The notes beneath the pieces are model-generated. The model saw nothing but the letters and a program-made list of their open reading frames with translations, ran no database searches and had not been told where the DNA came from. From Pseudomonadota bacterium (lineage in GTDB: Bacteria > Pseudomonadota > Gammaproteobacteria > Burkholderiales > Burkholderiaceae_C), in contig JAIUPH010000007.1 of assembly GCA_020161065.1 (NCBI GenBank), forward strand, positions 248,001 to 312,000: a DNA stretch of 64,000 bases. Direction: 5' to 3'. Of the stretch, positions 43,058-51,731 are shown one piece after another; position 1 is the stretch's first letter, and every line of letters begins with the position of its first letter. The position numbers were made by a program, and so were the translations under genes.

Positions 43058-43501
43058 TCACACGCGCCACTGCAGCAGCGTATAGGGCGCGTCGGCCACG
43101 TCGTGCGGCTCGAACACCCCATCCACCTCGGCGCCGATGGTCACCGGCTGCAGCGGGTCACCCAGCAGGTTGCCCAGCAGGCGCACGCCGCCGGCCTGCG
43201 GCAGTTCGACCAGCACCGCAAGGTAGGGCGCGGCGCCGGCCAGCGCGGGGTGCGAGGGGTGCCAGATGCGCTCCCAACTGAAGATGCGGCCGCGCGGCTC
43301 GACGGGAAGCCATTCGAAATCGAAGGCATGGCAGCGGTGGCAGATCCACTCGGGGCCGAAGCGCCAGGTCGCGCAGCGCGTGCAGCGCTGGACCAGCAGC
43401 CGGCCTTCGCGCAGGCCCTGCCAGAACGGCGCACTCAGCGCGTCGCGCGTATCGGGCGCGGGCAGCCCGGGCGGCAGGTAGGTGGTGCGCGGTGCGTTCA
43501 C
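43058..43501 (-). CDS. DUF35 OB-fold/zinc-ribbon acyl-CoA-associated protein
   Basis: A 147-residue protein with two C-x2-C pairs (CTRCAT and CHRCHA) forming a zinc ribbon, then an OB-fold ending YTLLQWRV. The start is GTG 43501, overlapping the stop of the thiolase-like gene (GTGA). It is the second DUF35/thiolase-like pair of the window and its partner is most likely the protein encoded immediately upstream. Confidence 0.85.
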   Translation of the reverse strand: MNAPRTTYLPPGLPAPDTRDALSAPFWQGLREGRLLVQRCTRCATWRFGPEWICHRCHAFDFEWLPVEPRGRIFSWERIWHPSHPALAGAAPYLAVLVELPQAGGVRLLGNLLGDPLQPVTIGAEVDGVFEPHDVADAPYTLLQWRV

Positions 43502-44682
43502 AGCGCGGCCTCCGACCCCAGCAGCAGGCTGCTGGCCGGCGTGACCAGCGGGCCGCCGATGACCAGCGCCACGTCGTGCCGCCGCGCTTGGCTGGTGGAC
43601 TGGCCGCGCACCTGGCGCACCGCTTCGACGATCAGTTCCATGCCTTGCAGGTAGCACTCCGCGAGGTTGCCGCCGCTGGTGTTGAAAGGCAGCCGGCCGT
43701 CGGGCGCGATCAGGTTGTCCAGCGTCAGGAAGTCGTTGGCGTCTTCGGGCTTGAACAGGCCGTGCTCGGCCAGCGCCATCACCACCGCGCCGGTGAAGTT
43801 CTCGTAGGCCTGCACGCTGCCGACGTCGGCGGGGCCGAGGCCAGCCATCGCATACAGGTCTTGGGCGATGCCGGCGTAGTTGGCGCTGGCATATTTTGGC
43901 GCGTTATGCGGCTGCGCGCCGCTGCGGTGCTCGCCGCCGGCGGCCGCGGCCAGCAGGTAGGCCGGCGGCTGGCGCCACTCGCGCACGCGCTCGGCCGCCA
44001 CCAGCAGCACGGCGGCGGCGCCGTCGTTTTCCATGCAGCAGTCGTACAGGCGAAAGGGCTCGACGATCCAGCGCGCCGCGTCGTAGCGCGCGGCGTCCAG
44101 CGGCTTGCCGTGCATCACCGCGCGCGGGTTGGCCTGGGCGTGGTGGCTGGAGGCCAGCGCGATGGCGCGCAGTGCCTCGCGCCGGATGCCGTGTTCGTGC
44201 AGATAACGCATCACCCGAGGGGCAAACTTCTGCGGCGGCGCGATCACGCCGTAGGGCACCTGCCAGGCCATCTCGCCGCTGAGCGCGTTCTCGCCCACCT
44301 GCTGCCCGAAGCGGCCGAACTGGCCTTGCGCCAGCGCGCGGTAGACGACCACGCACTCGGCCATGCCGGCCGCGATGGCCGCGGCGCCGTTGGCCACCGC
44401 GGCCGCACAGCCGCCGCCGCCACCGCCCCATTGCATGGTGGCCGAACGCAGCCGGCGCACGCCCAGCGCGGCGGCCAGGCGCGCGGGGTCGTTGCGGTCG
44501 TTGGCGTAGGAGGCGAAGCCGTCGATGTCGTGCGCGTCGATGCCGGCATCGGCGCAGGCCGCGAGGATGGCCTTGAGCGCCAGCACGAACTCGGGGTCGG
44601 GCGACTGGCCGTGCTTGTGGTACGCGGTCTCGCCGACGCCGACCACGGCCACGCGGCCGCGCAGGCTGCGCGCGCTGGCCAT
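43498..44682 (-). CDS. Thiolase-superfamily (SCP-x/lipid-transfer type) protein without nucleophilic Cys
   Basis: A 394-residue thiolase-fold protein. The nucleophile loop is a Gly run (MQWGGGGGGCAAAVANGA), whose Cys lies at its end; this is not the usual N-x-x-C-x-S-G thiolase context. The C half has LPFNTSGGNLAECYLQG and no GHP motif. Like the protein at 29621 it fits the SCP-x/Ltp2-like group that pairs with DUF35 proteins, and retro-aldol chemistry is possible. It lies downstream of the CoA-transferase and Rieske genes in one minus-strand unit. Confidence 0.83.
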   Translation of the reverse strand: MASARSLRGRVAVVGVGETAYHKHGQSPDPEFVLALKAILAACADAGIDAHDIDGFASYANDRNDPARLAAALGVRRLRSATMQWGGGGGGCAAAVANGAAAIAAGMAECVVVYRALAQGQFGRFGQQVGENALSGEMAWQVPYGVIAPPQKFAPRVMRYLHEHGIRREALRAIALASSHHAQANPRAVMHGKPLDAARYDAARWIVEPFRLYDCCMENDGAAAVLLVAAERVREWRQPPAYLLAAAAGGEHRSGAQPHNAPKYASANYAGIAQDLYAMAGLGPADVGSVQAYENFTGAVVMALAEHGLFKPEDANDFLTLDNLIAPDGRLPFNTSGGNLAECYLQGMELIVEAVRQVRGQSTSQARRHDVALVIGGPLVTPASSLLLGSEAAL

Positions 44683-44684
44683 CG

Positions 44685-45977
44685 TCAGCCGCCGGCCTGG
44701 GGCGCGACGCGGTCGCCGAACACGCCGCTGGCTGCCAGCGCGGCGATGCGCGCGTCGTCGTAGCCCAGCACCTCGCGCAGCAGTTCCTCGCTGTGCTGGC
44801 CGATGGTCGGCGCCGGCGTCGGGTCGGCCAGCGGCGTGCGCGCGTAGCGGATCGGCGAGCGCAGATGCGGCACCTGGCCCACCGCGGGGTGCGGGATCCA
44901 GCTCACCATCTCGCGTGCGCGCGCCTCGGGCGAGCGCAGCGCGGCGCCGACGCTACGCACCTCGCCGCAGGGGATTTGCGCGGCGCGCATGCGCTCCTGC
45001 CAATAACGCCAGGGTTGCGTGGCGAAGATTGCGTCGAGCGTGCGGAACAACTCGTCCTGGCGCGCCAGGCGGCCGTTGCGGTCGGCCAGCACGGGGTCGT
45101 TCGCCAGGTCCGGGCGCTCCAGCACCTGCAGCGCCAGGCGGTTGAAGATGCGGTCGTTGCCGCAGTTGATGTAGAAGGCGCCGTCGGCGGCCTGGAACAC
45201 GCCCGAGGGGCAGGTCTCGGTGCTGGTGTTGCCGTGGCGCTGGTGCTGGAAGCCGGTCATCAAATGCTGCATCGAGGCCCAGCCGGTCATCATCAGCGCG
45301 GTGTCGAAGAGGCCCACTTCGAGGTACTGGCCGATGCCTTGGCGCTCGCGCGCGAACAGCGCGCCCAACACGGCGTTGCCGACCATCATCGCCGTGGAGA
45401 TGTCCATCACCGCGGCCGAGGCGCGCACGCCCTGGCGGTCGGGGTAGCCGTTCATCGCGACGAAGCCGCTCTCGGCCTGCGCGATGGGGTCGAAGCCCAG
45501 GCGGTCGGCGTAAGGCCCTTCGCGGCCGTAGGCCGAGATCGCGCAGAACACGATCTTCGGATTCAGCCCGCGGCAGACTTCGTAGCCCAGGCCCAGGCGG
45601 TCCATCACGCCGGTGGAGAAGTTCTCGATCACCACGTCGGCGCCGGCGATCAGCTCGCGCGCGATGGCGATGCCCTCGGGCTTCTTCAGGTCCAGCGCCA
45701 GGCTGCGCTTGCCGCGGTTGGCCCAGAAGAAAGGCGCGCCCTGGGCCGGCAGCTCGGCCGGCACCGGCGGGTAGTAGCGCAGCTCGTCGCCGCGCGCCGG
45801 CGGCTCGATCTTGATGACCTCGGCGCCCATGTCGGCCAGCAGGCTGGTGGCCAGCGGGCCGGCGATGAAGTGCGTGAAGTCGATGACGCGGATGCCGGCC
45901 AGCACCGTGGGGGCGCCGGCCGGGCGCGGGCGGTAGGGGGGGAAGTCCTGCTTCAGGTCGTCCAGGGCTTGGCTCAT
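44685..45977 (-). CDS. CaiB/BaiF class III CoA-transferase
   Basis: A 430-residue class III CoA-transferase with LAGIRVIDFTHFIAGPLATS, GAEVIKIEPPARGDELR and FSTGVMDRLGLGY. The catalytic Asp is present in GQYLEVGLFDTALM. ATG 45977 gives MSQALDD; ATG 45983 two codons upstream is also possible. It is placed between the Rieske oxygenase and the thiolase-like gene, which suggests that the oxygenated product is activated to its CoA ester here. Confidence 0.92.
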   Translation of the reverse strand: MSQALDDLKQDFPPYRPRPAGAPTVLAGIRVIDFTHFIAGPLATSLLADMGAEVIKIEPPARGDELRYYPPVPAELPAQGAPFFWANRGKRSLALDLKKPEGIAIARELIAGADVVIENFSTGVMDRLGLGYEVCRGLNPKIVFCAISAYGREGPYADRLGFDPIAQAESGFVAMNGYPDRQGVRASAAVMDISTAMMVGNAVLGALFARERQGIGQYLEVGLFDTALMMTGWASMQHLMTGFQHQRHGNTSTETCPSGVFQAADGAFYINCGNDRIFNRLALQVLERPDLANDPVLADRNGRLARQDELFRTLDAIFATQPWRYWQERMRAAQIPCGEVRSVGAALRSPEARAREMVSWIPHPAVGQVPHLRSPIRYARTPLADPTPAPTIGQHSEELLREVLGYDDARIAALAASGVFGDRVAPQAGG

Positions 45978-45997
45978 CGGCATCTCAGGGCGGCGTC

Positions 45998-47314
45998 TCA
46001 AGGGGTGTAGCCGAAGTCGGCACCCAACTTGGCCTTCATGAACTCGCCGCCGAGCTGGTTCCAGTCGCCGCCGGCCGGGATGGTGAGCGACATGGCGCGC
46101 AGCATCAGCGACTCGGGCTTGTCGGCGCTGGCCGGGCGCTTGCCCTCGTCGGCCAGGCGGCGCGCGGTGTCCAGCAGCAGCCGCCGCGTGCGCGCGATGC
46201 CGGTGTCGCTGGTGCCCAGGTGCTCCTTGCTGCGGTCGTAGATGGCCGAGACGCCCGACTGCGCCGCCGCGTCCTGCACCCACAGCCCCGGCAGGCCGGA
46301 GTTGTAGGTCTTCTGCAGCTCGTGGCTGAACTGGTAGGCGTTGCCGCGGTTGTATTTGCTCCAGTACTTCGGGAAGGGGTCGGTGACGGGGCGCGGCTCG
46401 AACGACGCGTCTGATGCATGGCCGGTCTCGCGGCCGTTGTGCCCGCTCTTGTATAGCGCGCGCGTCTTCTCGTTGAAGGGCTGCGTCGGGTGGTACGAGA
46501 ACATCAGGCACAGCGTGTTCTCGTCGTCGATCGGCACCCAGGCATGGCCGTTCAAGTCAGGGTACTGGCTGAACGGCGGCACCAGCGTGTAGAACGGCAT
46601 CAGGAACTGGTTGACGCGGATGTACTGGCGTTCGGCATCCAGGTTGCGGCGCGACGCGATGCTGACGCCGGCCTCGTGCGTCACGCACTCGAAGGTGGGC
46701 GACAAGTCCTGCGCCTGCTTCCACTGGTTGATGACGCCGTCCTTGTGCACGCGGCCATGCAGGATGGCGGCGTGCGCCGAGTCGATCTCGCCTTCCAGCG
46801 CCTGCAGCCAGTTGCATTCCTGGATGCGGATCGAGATCGCCGACTGCGTTTCCGGCACCAGGTTCCATTCCACGTCGGGCAGCGGCGGCGCGCGCTCGGG
46901 GTAGGGGCCCATGTAGGCCCAGAGCACGCCGTTGCGCTGGCGCACCGGGTAGGCGGTGATCTTCATGCGCGAGCACATGGGGCTGTTCGCCGGCTCGGCC
47001 GGCATCTCCTGGCAGCGGCCGTCGACGCCGAACTTCCAGCCGTGGTAGACGCAGCGCAGGCCGTCGTCTTCGTTGCGGCCGAAGACCATCGGCGCGCCGC
47101 GGTGCGGGCAGGCGTGGTCGACCAGGCCGACGCGGCCGCTGCTGTCGCGGAAGGCCACCAGGTCCTCGCCCAGCAGGCGCACGCGGTGCGGCTGGCCGTC
47201 GCGTTCGACATCGGTGGCGCGCAGGAAGGGGATCCAGTGCAGCCGCATCAGGCGGCCCATCGGCGTGCCCGGGCCCACGCGGACCAGGGTTTCGTTGTCG
47301 TCATGGTTGAGCAT
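45998..47314 (-). CDS. Rieske non-heme iron oxygenase, large subunit (phthalate 4,5-dioxygenase-like)
   Basis: A 438-residue oxygenase. The Rieske [2Fe-2S] ligands are CPHRG and CVYHGW with 17 residues between (about residues 69-92); the mononuclear iron site is EIDSAHAAILH (Asp/His/His). The sequence style (LPDVEWNLVP, QECNWLQALEGEIDS) is that of the phthalate dioxygenase/aromatic O-demethylase class, which works without a small subunit. It hydroxylates or demethylates an aromatic or cyclic acid, with electrons from a class IA reductase such as the one encoded divergently. It is the first gene of the minus-strand unit ending at 43058. Confidence 0.93.
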   Translation of the reverse strand: MLNHDDNETLVRVGPGTPMGRLMRLHWIPFLRATDVERDGQPHRVRLLGEDLVAFRDSSGRVGLVDHACPHRGAPMVFGRNEDDGLRCVYHGWKFGVDGRCQEMPAEPANSPMCSRMKITAYPVRQRNGVLWAYMGPYPERAPPLPDVEWNLVPETQSAISIRIQECNWLQALEGEIDSAHAAILHGRVHKDGVINQWKQAQDLSPTFECVTHEAGVSIASRRNLDAERQYIRVNQFLMPFYTLVPPFSQYPDLNGHAWVPIDDENTLCLMFSYHPTQPFNEKTRALYKSGHNGRETGHASDASFEPRPVTDPFPKYWSKYNRGNAYQFSHELQKTYNSGLPGLWVQDAAAQSGVSAIYDRSKEHLGTSDTGIARTRRLLLDTARRLADEGKRPASADKPESLMLRAMSLTIPAGGDWNQLGGEFMKAKLGADFGYTP

Positions 47315-47357
47315 CGGGCACCTCGTGGACGGGCTGGCAGAGAGCTTGCACCGCTGA

Positions 47358-47403
47358 TTGGTTGAACCTTAGGACATTTTAGGGATAATGGGTGCTTCGT
47401 CAA
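47358..47403. promoter_or_regulatory. Divergent promoters with FadR-type operator (site B)
   Basis: For the minus strand, TTGACG (complement of 47398-47403), 16 bases and TAAAAT (complement of 47376-47381) form a promoter. For the plus strand, TTGAAC (47362-47367), 16 bases and GATAAT (47384-47389) form another. The palindrome GGTTGAACC (47360-47368) lies near the minus start point and overlaps the plus -35. One regulator could thus control oxygenase and reductase together. Confidence 0.65.
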
Positions 47404-47464
47404 GTTGACGCCGCTGCCCGCCACTCCTCGCCGTCCCCCGGCGCCCTCGGATCCCGCCTTCGCC

Positions 47465-48442
47465 ATGAGCCTTGCCGCCCCCATCGCCGTCGTCGTCCGC
47501 CAGATCCGCCTGGAAGCCGAGGACGTGCACTCGTTCGAACTGGTCGCCGCCGACGGCGGCGCGCTGCCGGGCTTCGACGCCGGCGCCCATGTCGACCTGG
47601 AACTGCCGGGCCGGCTGCGCCGCAGTTACTCATTGCACGGCGCGCCGTCCGGCAGCGGGCACCCTTGCGCTTGCTGGCCGATCGCCGTCAAGCGCGAGGC
47701 GGCCGGCCGCGGCGCCTCGGCCTGGCTGCACGACCAGGCGCGCGTGGGGCAGCTGCTGCAGGCCTTTGCCCCGGTGAACGACTTCGCGCTGGTGGAAGAC
47801 GCGCCGCATTCGGTGTTCGTCGCCGGCGGCATCGGCATCACGCCCATCCTGGCGATGCTGGAGCGGCTGAGCGCGCTGGGCCGACCCTGGGCCCTGCACT
47901 ACGTGGCGCGCACGCCGCGGCGCATGGCCTTCCGCGAGCGGTTGCTGGCGCTGGCCGCGCGCGGCGGCGGCCGCCTCGTGCTGCACCTCAGCGGGGAAGG
48001 CGGGCGGCCGGCGCTGGCGGGAATCGTGGCGGCCGCGCCGGCGGGCGCGCACTGGTATGCCTGCGGACCGAACGCGATGCTCGACGCCTTCACCGCTGCG
48101 GCGAACGCAGCCGGCATCGACGGCGACCGCGTGCACGTCGAGCGCTTTGCTTCGGCCGCGGCACCAGCCACTGACGGCGGCTTCGCGGTCGAGCTGGCGC
48201 GCGACGGCCGCCGCTTCGAGGTGCCGGCCGGCAAGTCGGTGCTCGACGTGCTGCTGGACCACGGCGTCGACGTGCCGTACTCGTGCATGCAAGGCATCTG
48301 CGGCAGCTGCCGTGTCGGCGTGAAGGCGGGCGAGCCCGAGCACCGCGACGAATGCCTGGGCGACGACGAGCGCGCCGCCAACACGGCGATGACGGTGTGC
48401 TGCTCGGGCTCGCGCTCGGCGCTGCTGGTGCTCGATCTCTGA
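47465..48442 (+). CDS. Phthalate dioxygenase reductase-type flavin/[2Fe-2S] reductase
   Basis: A 325-residue electron carrier. Domains in order: FMN-binding barrel (RRSYSLHG), NAD-binding domain (FVAGGIGITPILAML and YACGPNAMLD), and C-terminal plant-type ferredoxin with CMQGICGSC and a distal Cys in TVCCSGS. This domain order is typical for class IA oxygenase reductases. ATG 47465 is used; the frame extends to TTG 47405, which would lie in the promoter. It likely serves the Rieske oxygenase encoded divergently. Confidence 0.92.
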   Translation: MSLAAPIAVVVRQIRLEAEDVHSFELVAADGGALPGFDAGAHVDLELPGRLRRSYSLHGAPSGSGHPCACWPIAVKREAAGRGASAWLHDQARVGQLLQAFAPVNDFALVEDAPHSVFVAGGIGITPILAMLERLSALGRPWALHYVARTPRRMAFRERLLALAARGGGRLVLHLSGEGGRPALAGIVAAAPAGAHWYACGPNAMLDAFTAAANAAGIDGDRVHVERFASAAAPATDGGFAVELARDGRRFEVPAGKSVLDVLLDHGVDVPYSCMQGICGSCRVGVKAGEPEHRDECLGDDERAANTAMTVCCSGSRSALLVLDL

Positions 48443-48497
48443 GCGTGGGCGAGGGTGGACCCGCATTGACGGCGGATAGGCTCGGCGTCACCATGAC

Positions 48498-48511
48498 AAT
48501 GGTAGAACCAC
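48498..48511 (+). promoter_or_regulatory. FadR-type operator (site C)
   Basis: TGGTAGAACCA (48500-48510) has perfect TGGT/ACCA arms around AGA and directly follows a -10-like GACAAT (48495-48500). A TTGACG lies at 48466, at a distance that does not fit this -10 well. It precedes the Bug gene at 48579. Confidence 0.55.
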
Positions 48512-48536
48512 CGCTTTTGCAAACCACTGATTGCCA

Positions 48537-48575
48537 AACGACTGACTGACTGATTCACTGACTGACCGACTCACC
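48537..48575 (+). repeat. GACT/CTGA tetranucleotide repeat before a Bug start
   Basis: The stretch consists of imperfect GACT-type tetramers (ACTGACTGACTGATTCACTG and continuing) up to the ATG at 48579. There is no ribosome-binding purine run between repeat and start, so translation initiation may depend on the repeat or be weak. Confidence 0.65.
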
Positions 48576-48578
48576 GCC

Positions 48579-49577
48579 ATGCCCCGTCTTCACCACCGCC
48601 ACCCGCCGCGCCGCCGCGCGCTTCTCGTCGTCTTCGGCCTGGCCGCGGCTTGCGCGGCCGGCGGCGCCGCGGCGCAGGACGGCGCCTTCCCGTCCAAGCC
48701 GCTGCGCATCGTGATCCCCACCGCGCCGGGCGGCAACCTCGACCTGCTGGCCCGCGTGGTGGCCGAGAAGCTGCAGCAGGCCTGGGGCCAGCAGGTGATC
48801 GTCGAGTCGCGCGCCGGCGCCAACACGGTGCTGGCCACCACCGCGGTGGCCAAATCGCCGGCCGACGGCTACACGGCGCTGTTCACGATCAGCGGCTTCG
48901 TGCAGAACCTGGTGCTGCAGGCCGAGCCGGCGTACAAGCTGGCCGACTTCGCGCCGGTGTCGATGGTGGCCTCGTTCCCCATCGCGCTGGCCGGCAGCGC
49001 CGGCTTCGCGCCCGACACGCTGACGCAGGTGGTGGCCGCCGCCAAGCAAAAGCCCGGTGCCTACAGCTTCGGCAGTTATGGCATGGGCTCCAGCGGCCAC
49101 ATCATCGGCCAGGGCCTGAACAAGCTGGCCGGCATCGACACCGTGCACGTGCCGTACAAAGGCGAGTCGGCGACGCTGCCCGACCTCGTCAGCGGCCAGT
49201 TGCAGATGGCGTATGGCTCGGTGGGCTTCTTCGCGCGCCAGGTGCCCACCGGCAAGGTCAAGCTGATCGCGGTGGCCAGCCCGCAGCGGCTGAAGGACTT
49301 TCCCAACGTGCCGACCTTCGCCGAGGCCGGCTACGCCGACGTCAACCTGGCCGGCTGGGGCGGCCTGTTCCTGCCGGCCGGCACGCCGCCGGCCGTGCTG
49401 GACAAATGGGTGCAGGAGGTGCGCCGCATCGCCCAGATGCCCGACGTGCAGAAGCGCATCTACGACATGGGCTTCATCCCGGTGGGCAACAGCGGCGCCG
49501 AGTTCGCCAAGGACCTGACGGCAGAGATCGAGAAGTGGCGCGCCGTCGTCAAGGCCAACAACATCAAGCTGGAATGA
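48579..49577 (+). CDS. Bug/TctC-family receptor
   Basis: A 332-residue periplasmic receptor with a long basic start (MPRLHHRHPPRRRALLVVF) and cleavage near GAAAQDGAF. Family motifs: FPSKPLRIVIPTAPGGNLD, VIVESRAGANTVL and PADGYTALFT; the C terminus is NNIKLE. It is led by operator site C and overlaps the flavin monooxygenase gene (ATGA). Confidence 0.93.
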   Translation: MPRLHHRHPPRRRALLVVFGLAAACAAGGAAAQDGAFPSKPLRIVIPTAPGGNLDLLARVVAEKLQQAWGQQVIVESRAGANTVLATTAVAKSPADGYTALFTISGFVQNLVLQAEPAYKLADFAPVSMVASFPIALAGSAGFAPDTLTQVVAAAKQKPGAYSFGSYGMGSSGHIIGQGLNKLAGIDTVHVPYKGESATLPDLVSGQLQMAYGSVGFFARQVPTGKVKLIAVASPQRLKDFPNVPTFAEAGYADVNLAGWGGLFLPAGTPPAVLDKWVQEVRRIAQMPDVQKRIYDMGFIPVGNSGAEFAKDLTAEIEKWRAVVKANNIKLE

Positions 49578-50542
49578 CGAGCCGCGTCAGCCGCCTGCTC
49601 GGCACGCGGCTGCCCATCGTGCAAGGCGGCATGCAATGGGTGGCCACGGCCGAGATGGCGTCGGCGGTCAGCAACGCCGGCGGCCTGGGCTTGCTGTCGG
49701 CGCTGACGCAGGCCACGCCGGAAGACCTGGGGCGCGAGATCGAACGCTGCCGCGCGCTGACCGACCAGCCGTTCGGCGTCAACGTGACCATGCTGCGCAC
49801 GGTGTCGCCGCCGCCGTACGAGCGCATCTTCGAGGTCATCGTCGGTAGCGGCGTCAAGATCGTCGAGACCGCGGGCAACGTGCCCGAGGCCGTGTTCGCG
49901 CGCCTGCGCGCCGCCGGCATCACCCTCATCCACAAGTGCACCTCGGTGCGCCACGCGCTGGCGGCGCAGAAGCGCGGCGTCGACCTCGTCAGCATCGACG
50001 GCTTCGAATGCGCCGGGCACCCGGGCGAGGACGACGTGCCGGGCCTGGTGCTGATCCCGGCCGCGGTGCGCGCGCTGCGCCTGCCGGTGATCGCCTCCGG
50101 CGGCATCGCCTGCGGCCGCGGCATGGCGGCGGCGCTGGCGCTGGGTGCCGAGGGCATCAACATGGGCACGCGCTTCGTCGCGACGCGGGAAGCGCCGGTG
50201 CACGAGGGCATCAAGCAGGCGCTGGTGGCGGCGCGCGAGACCGACACGCGGCTGATGTTCCGCACGCTGCGCAACAGCGCGCGCGTGCTGGCCAACGCGG
50301 TGTCGGAAGACGTGCTGCGACTGGAGCGGCGCGACGGCGGCGCCACCTTCGACGAGCTGCGCCCGCTGGTGGCCGGCGCACGCGGCCGCGCGGCGCTGCA
50401 GTCGGGCCGGGTCGACGACGGCGTGGTCTGGGCCGGCCAGGTGGTGGGCTTGATCGACGACGTGCCGAGCTGCGCCGAACTGCTGGACCGCATGCAGCAT
50501 GAATGCCGCGAGCGGCTGGCGGCGGCTGCACGACTCATCTAG
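49574..50542 (+). CDS. Nitronate monooxygenase/2-nitropropane dioxygenase-like FMN protein
   Basis: A 322-residue TIM-barrel FMN protein. Landmarks: PIVQGGMQWVATAEMASAVS at the N terminus, the SIDGFECAGHPGEDDV loop with the active-site His, VIASGGIACGRGMAAALALG for the FMN phosphate, and MGTRFVATREA. Family members oxidise nitronates, but related FMN barrels act as enoyl reductases (FabK type), and acyl-CoA clusters often carry them. In this setting, between a Bug receptor and a racemase, a role in acyl-CoA metabolism is as likely as nitronate oxidation. Confidence 0.87.
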   Translation: MTSRVSRLLGTRLPIVQGGMQWVATAEMASAVSNAGGLGLLSALTQATPEDLGREIERCRALTDQPFGVNVTMLRTVSPPPYERIFEVIVGSGVKIVETAGNVPEAVFARLRAAGITLIHKCTSVRHALAAQKRGVDLVSIDGFECAGHPGEDDVPGLVLIPAAVRALRLPVIASGGIACGRGMAAALALGAEGINMGTRFVATREAPVHEGIKQALVAARETDTRLMFRTLRNSARVLANAVSEDVLRLERRDGGATFDELRPLVAGARGRAALQSGRVDDGVVWAGQVVGLIDDVPSCAELLDRMQHECRERLAAAARLI

Positions 50543-50559
50543 CAAGGAAGTTGAACGGC

Positions 50560-51711
50560 ATGACTGGTGGACCGCTGCAAGGCTTCAAGCTGATCGAGAT
50601 GGCGGCCATCGGCCCGGTGCCGCTGGCCGGCATGCTGCTGGCCGACATGGGCGCGCAGGTGCTGCGCATCGACCGCCTGGGCGAGGCCGACCTCGGCATC
50701 AAGCGCGATCCGCGCTTCGACGTCGCCTCGCGCGGCAAGCGTTCGCTGGCGCTGGACATCAAGTCGGCCGCCGGGCGCGAGGTGGTGTTGCGCCTGGCGC
50801 GCGATGCCGACGCGCTGATCGAAGGCTTTCGCCCCGGCGTGATGGAGCGGCTGGGCCTGGGCCCGGCCGACTGCCACGCGGTCAACCCCGGCCTGGTGTT
50901 CGGCCGCATGACCGGCTGGGGCCAGCAGGGCCCGCTGGCGCAGGCGGCTGCGCACGACATGAACTACATCGCGCTGACCGGCGCGCTGGAAGCCATCGGC
51001 GAAGCCGGCCGGCCGCCGGTGGCGCCGCTGAACCTGGTGGGCGACTTCGGCGGCGGCTCGATGTTCCTGGCGATGGGCGTGCTGGCGGCGCTGCTGGAGC
51101 GCACGCGCTCGGGCCGCGGCCAGGTGGTGGATGCCGCCATCGTCGACGGCGTGGGGGCGCTGATGGCCGGCGTGCACGGGCAACTGGCCGGCGGCACCTG
51201 GCGCGCGCAGCGCGGCGAACACATCCTGGGCGGTGCCGCGCCGTGGAACACGGTGTACGCCACGCGCGACGGCCGGCACGTCAGCGTCTGCGCGATCGAG
51301 CAGCGTTTCTTCGCCGAACTGCTGAAGCGCCTGGACGTCGATCCGGCCAGCGTGCCCGACCGCATGGACCGCGCCAACTGGCCCGCGCTGCGCGAGCGCT
51401 TCGCGGCGATCTTCGCGACGCGCACGCGCGACGATTGGTGTGCGCTGCTCGAAGGCAGCGACGCCTGCTTTGCGCCGGTGCTGCACGTCAGCGAGGCGCC
51501 GCAGCACCCGCACGCGCAGGCGCGCCAGGCCTTCGTGATGAACGACGGCGTGCGCCAGCCGGCGCCGGCGCCGCGCTTCGACCGCACGCCGAGCGCGGTG
51601 CAAGGCCCGACGATCGCCCGCCCCGGCCAGCACGGCGACGCGGTGCTGCGCGACAGCGGCTTCAGCGACGCCGAAGTCGCTGCATTGCGCGCGGCCGGCG
51701 TGGTGGCTTGA
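50560..51711 (+). CDS. Alpha-methylacyl-CoA racemase-like (CaiB/BaiF family)
   Basis: A 383-residue protein of the racemase branch of the CoA-transferase III family. The active-site His-Asp pair of methylacyl-CoA racemases is visible in AAAHDMNYIALTGALEAIG and NLVGDFGGGSMFLAMG, and the Glu in VCAIEQRFFAELLKRL. It would interconvert (R)- and (S)-2-methylacyl-CoA, needed when a branched substrate enters beta-oxidation. AAGGAAG precedes ATG 50560. It is the last gene of its unit. Confidence 0.9.
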   Translation: MTGGPLQGFKLIEMAAIGPVPLAGMLLADMGAQVLRIDRLGEADLGIKRDPRFDVASRGKRSLALDIKSAAGREVVLRLARDADALIEGFRPGVMERLGLGPADCHAVNPGLVFGRMTGWGQQGPLAQAAAHDMNYIALTGALEAIGEAGRPPVAPLNLVGDFGGGSMFLAMGVLAALLERTRSGRGQVVDAAIVDGVGALMAGVHGQLAGGTWRAQRGEHILGGAAPWNTVYATRDGRHVSVCAIEQRFFAELLKRLDVDPASVPDRMDRANWPALRERFAAIFATRTRDDWCALLEGSDACFAPVLHVSEAPQHPHAQARQAFVMNDGVRQPAPAPRFDRTPSAVQGPTIARPGQHGDAVLRDSGFSDAEVAALRAAGVVA

Positions 51712-51731
51712 AGTGCCTTGTTAGTCCGTCC

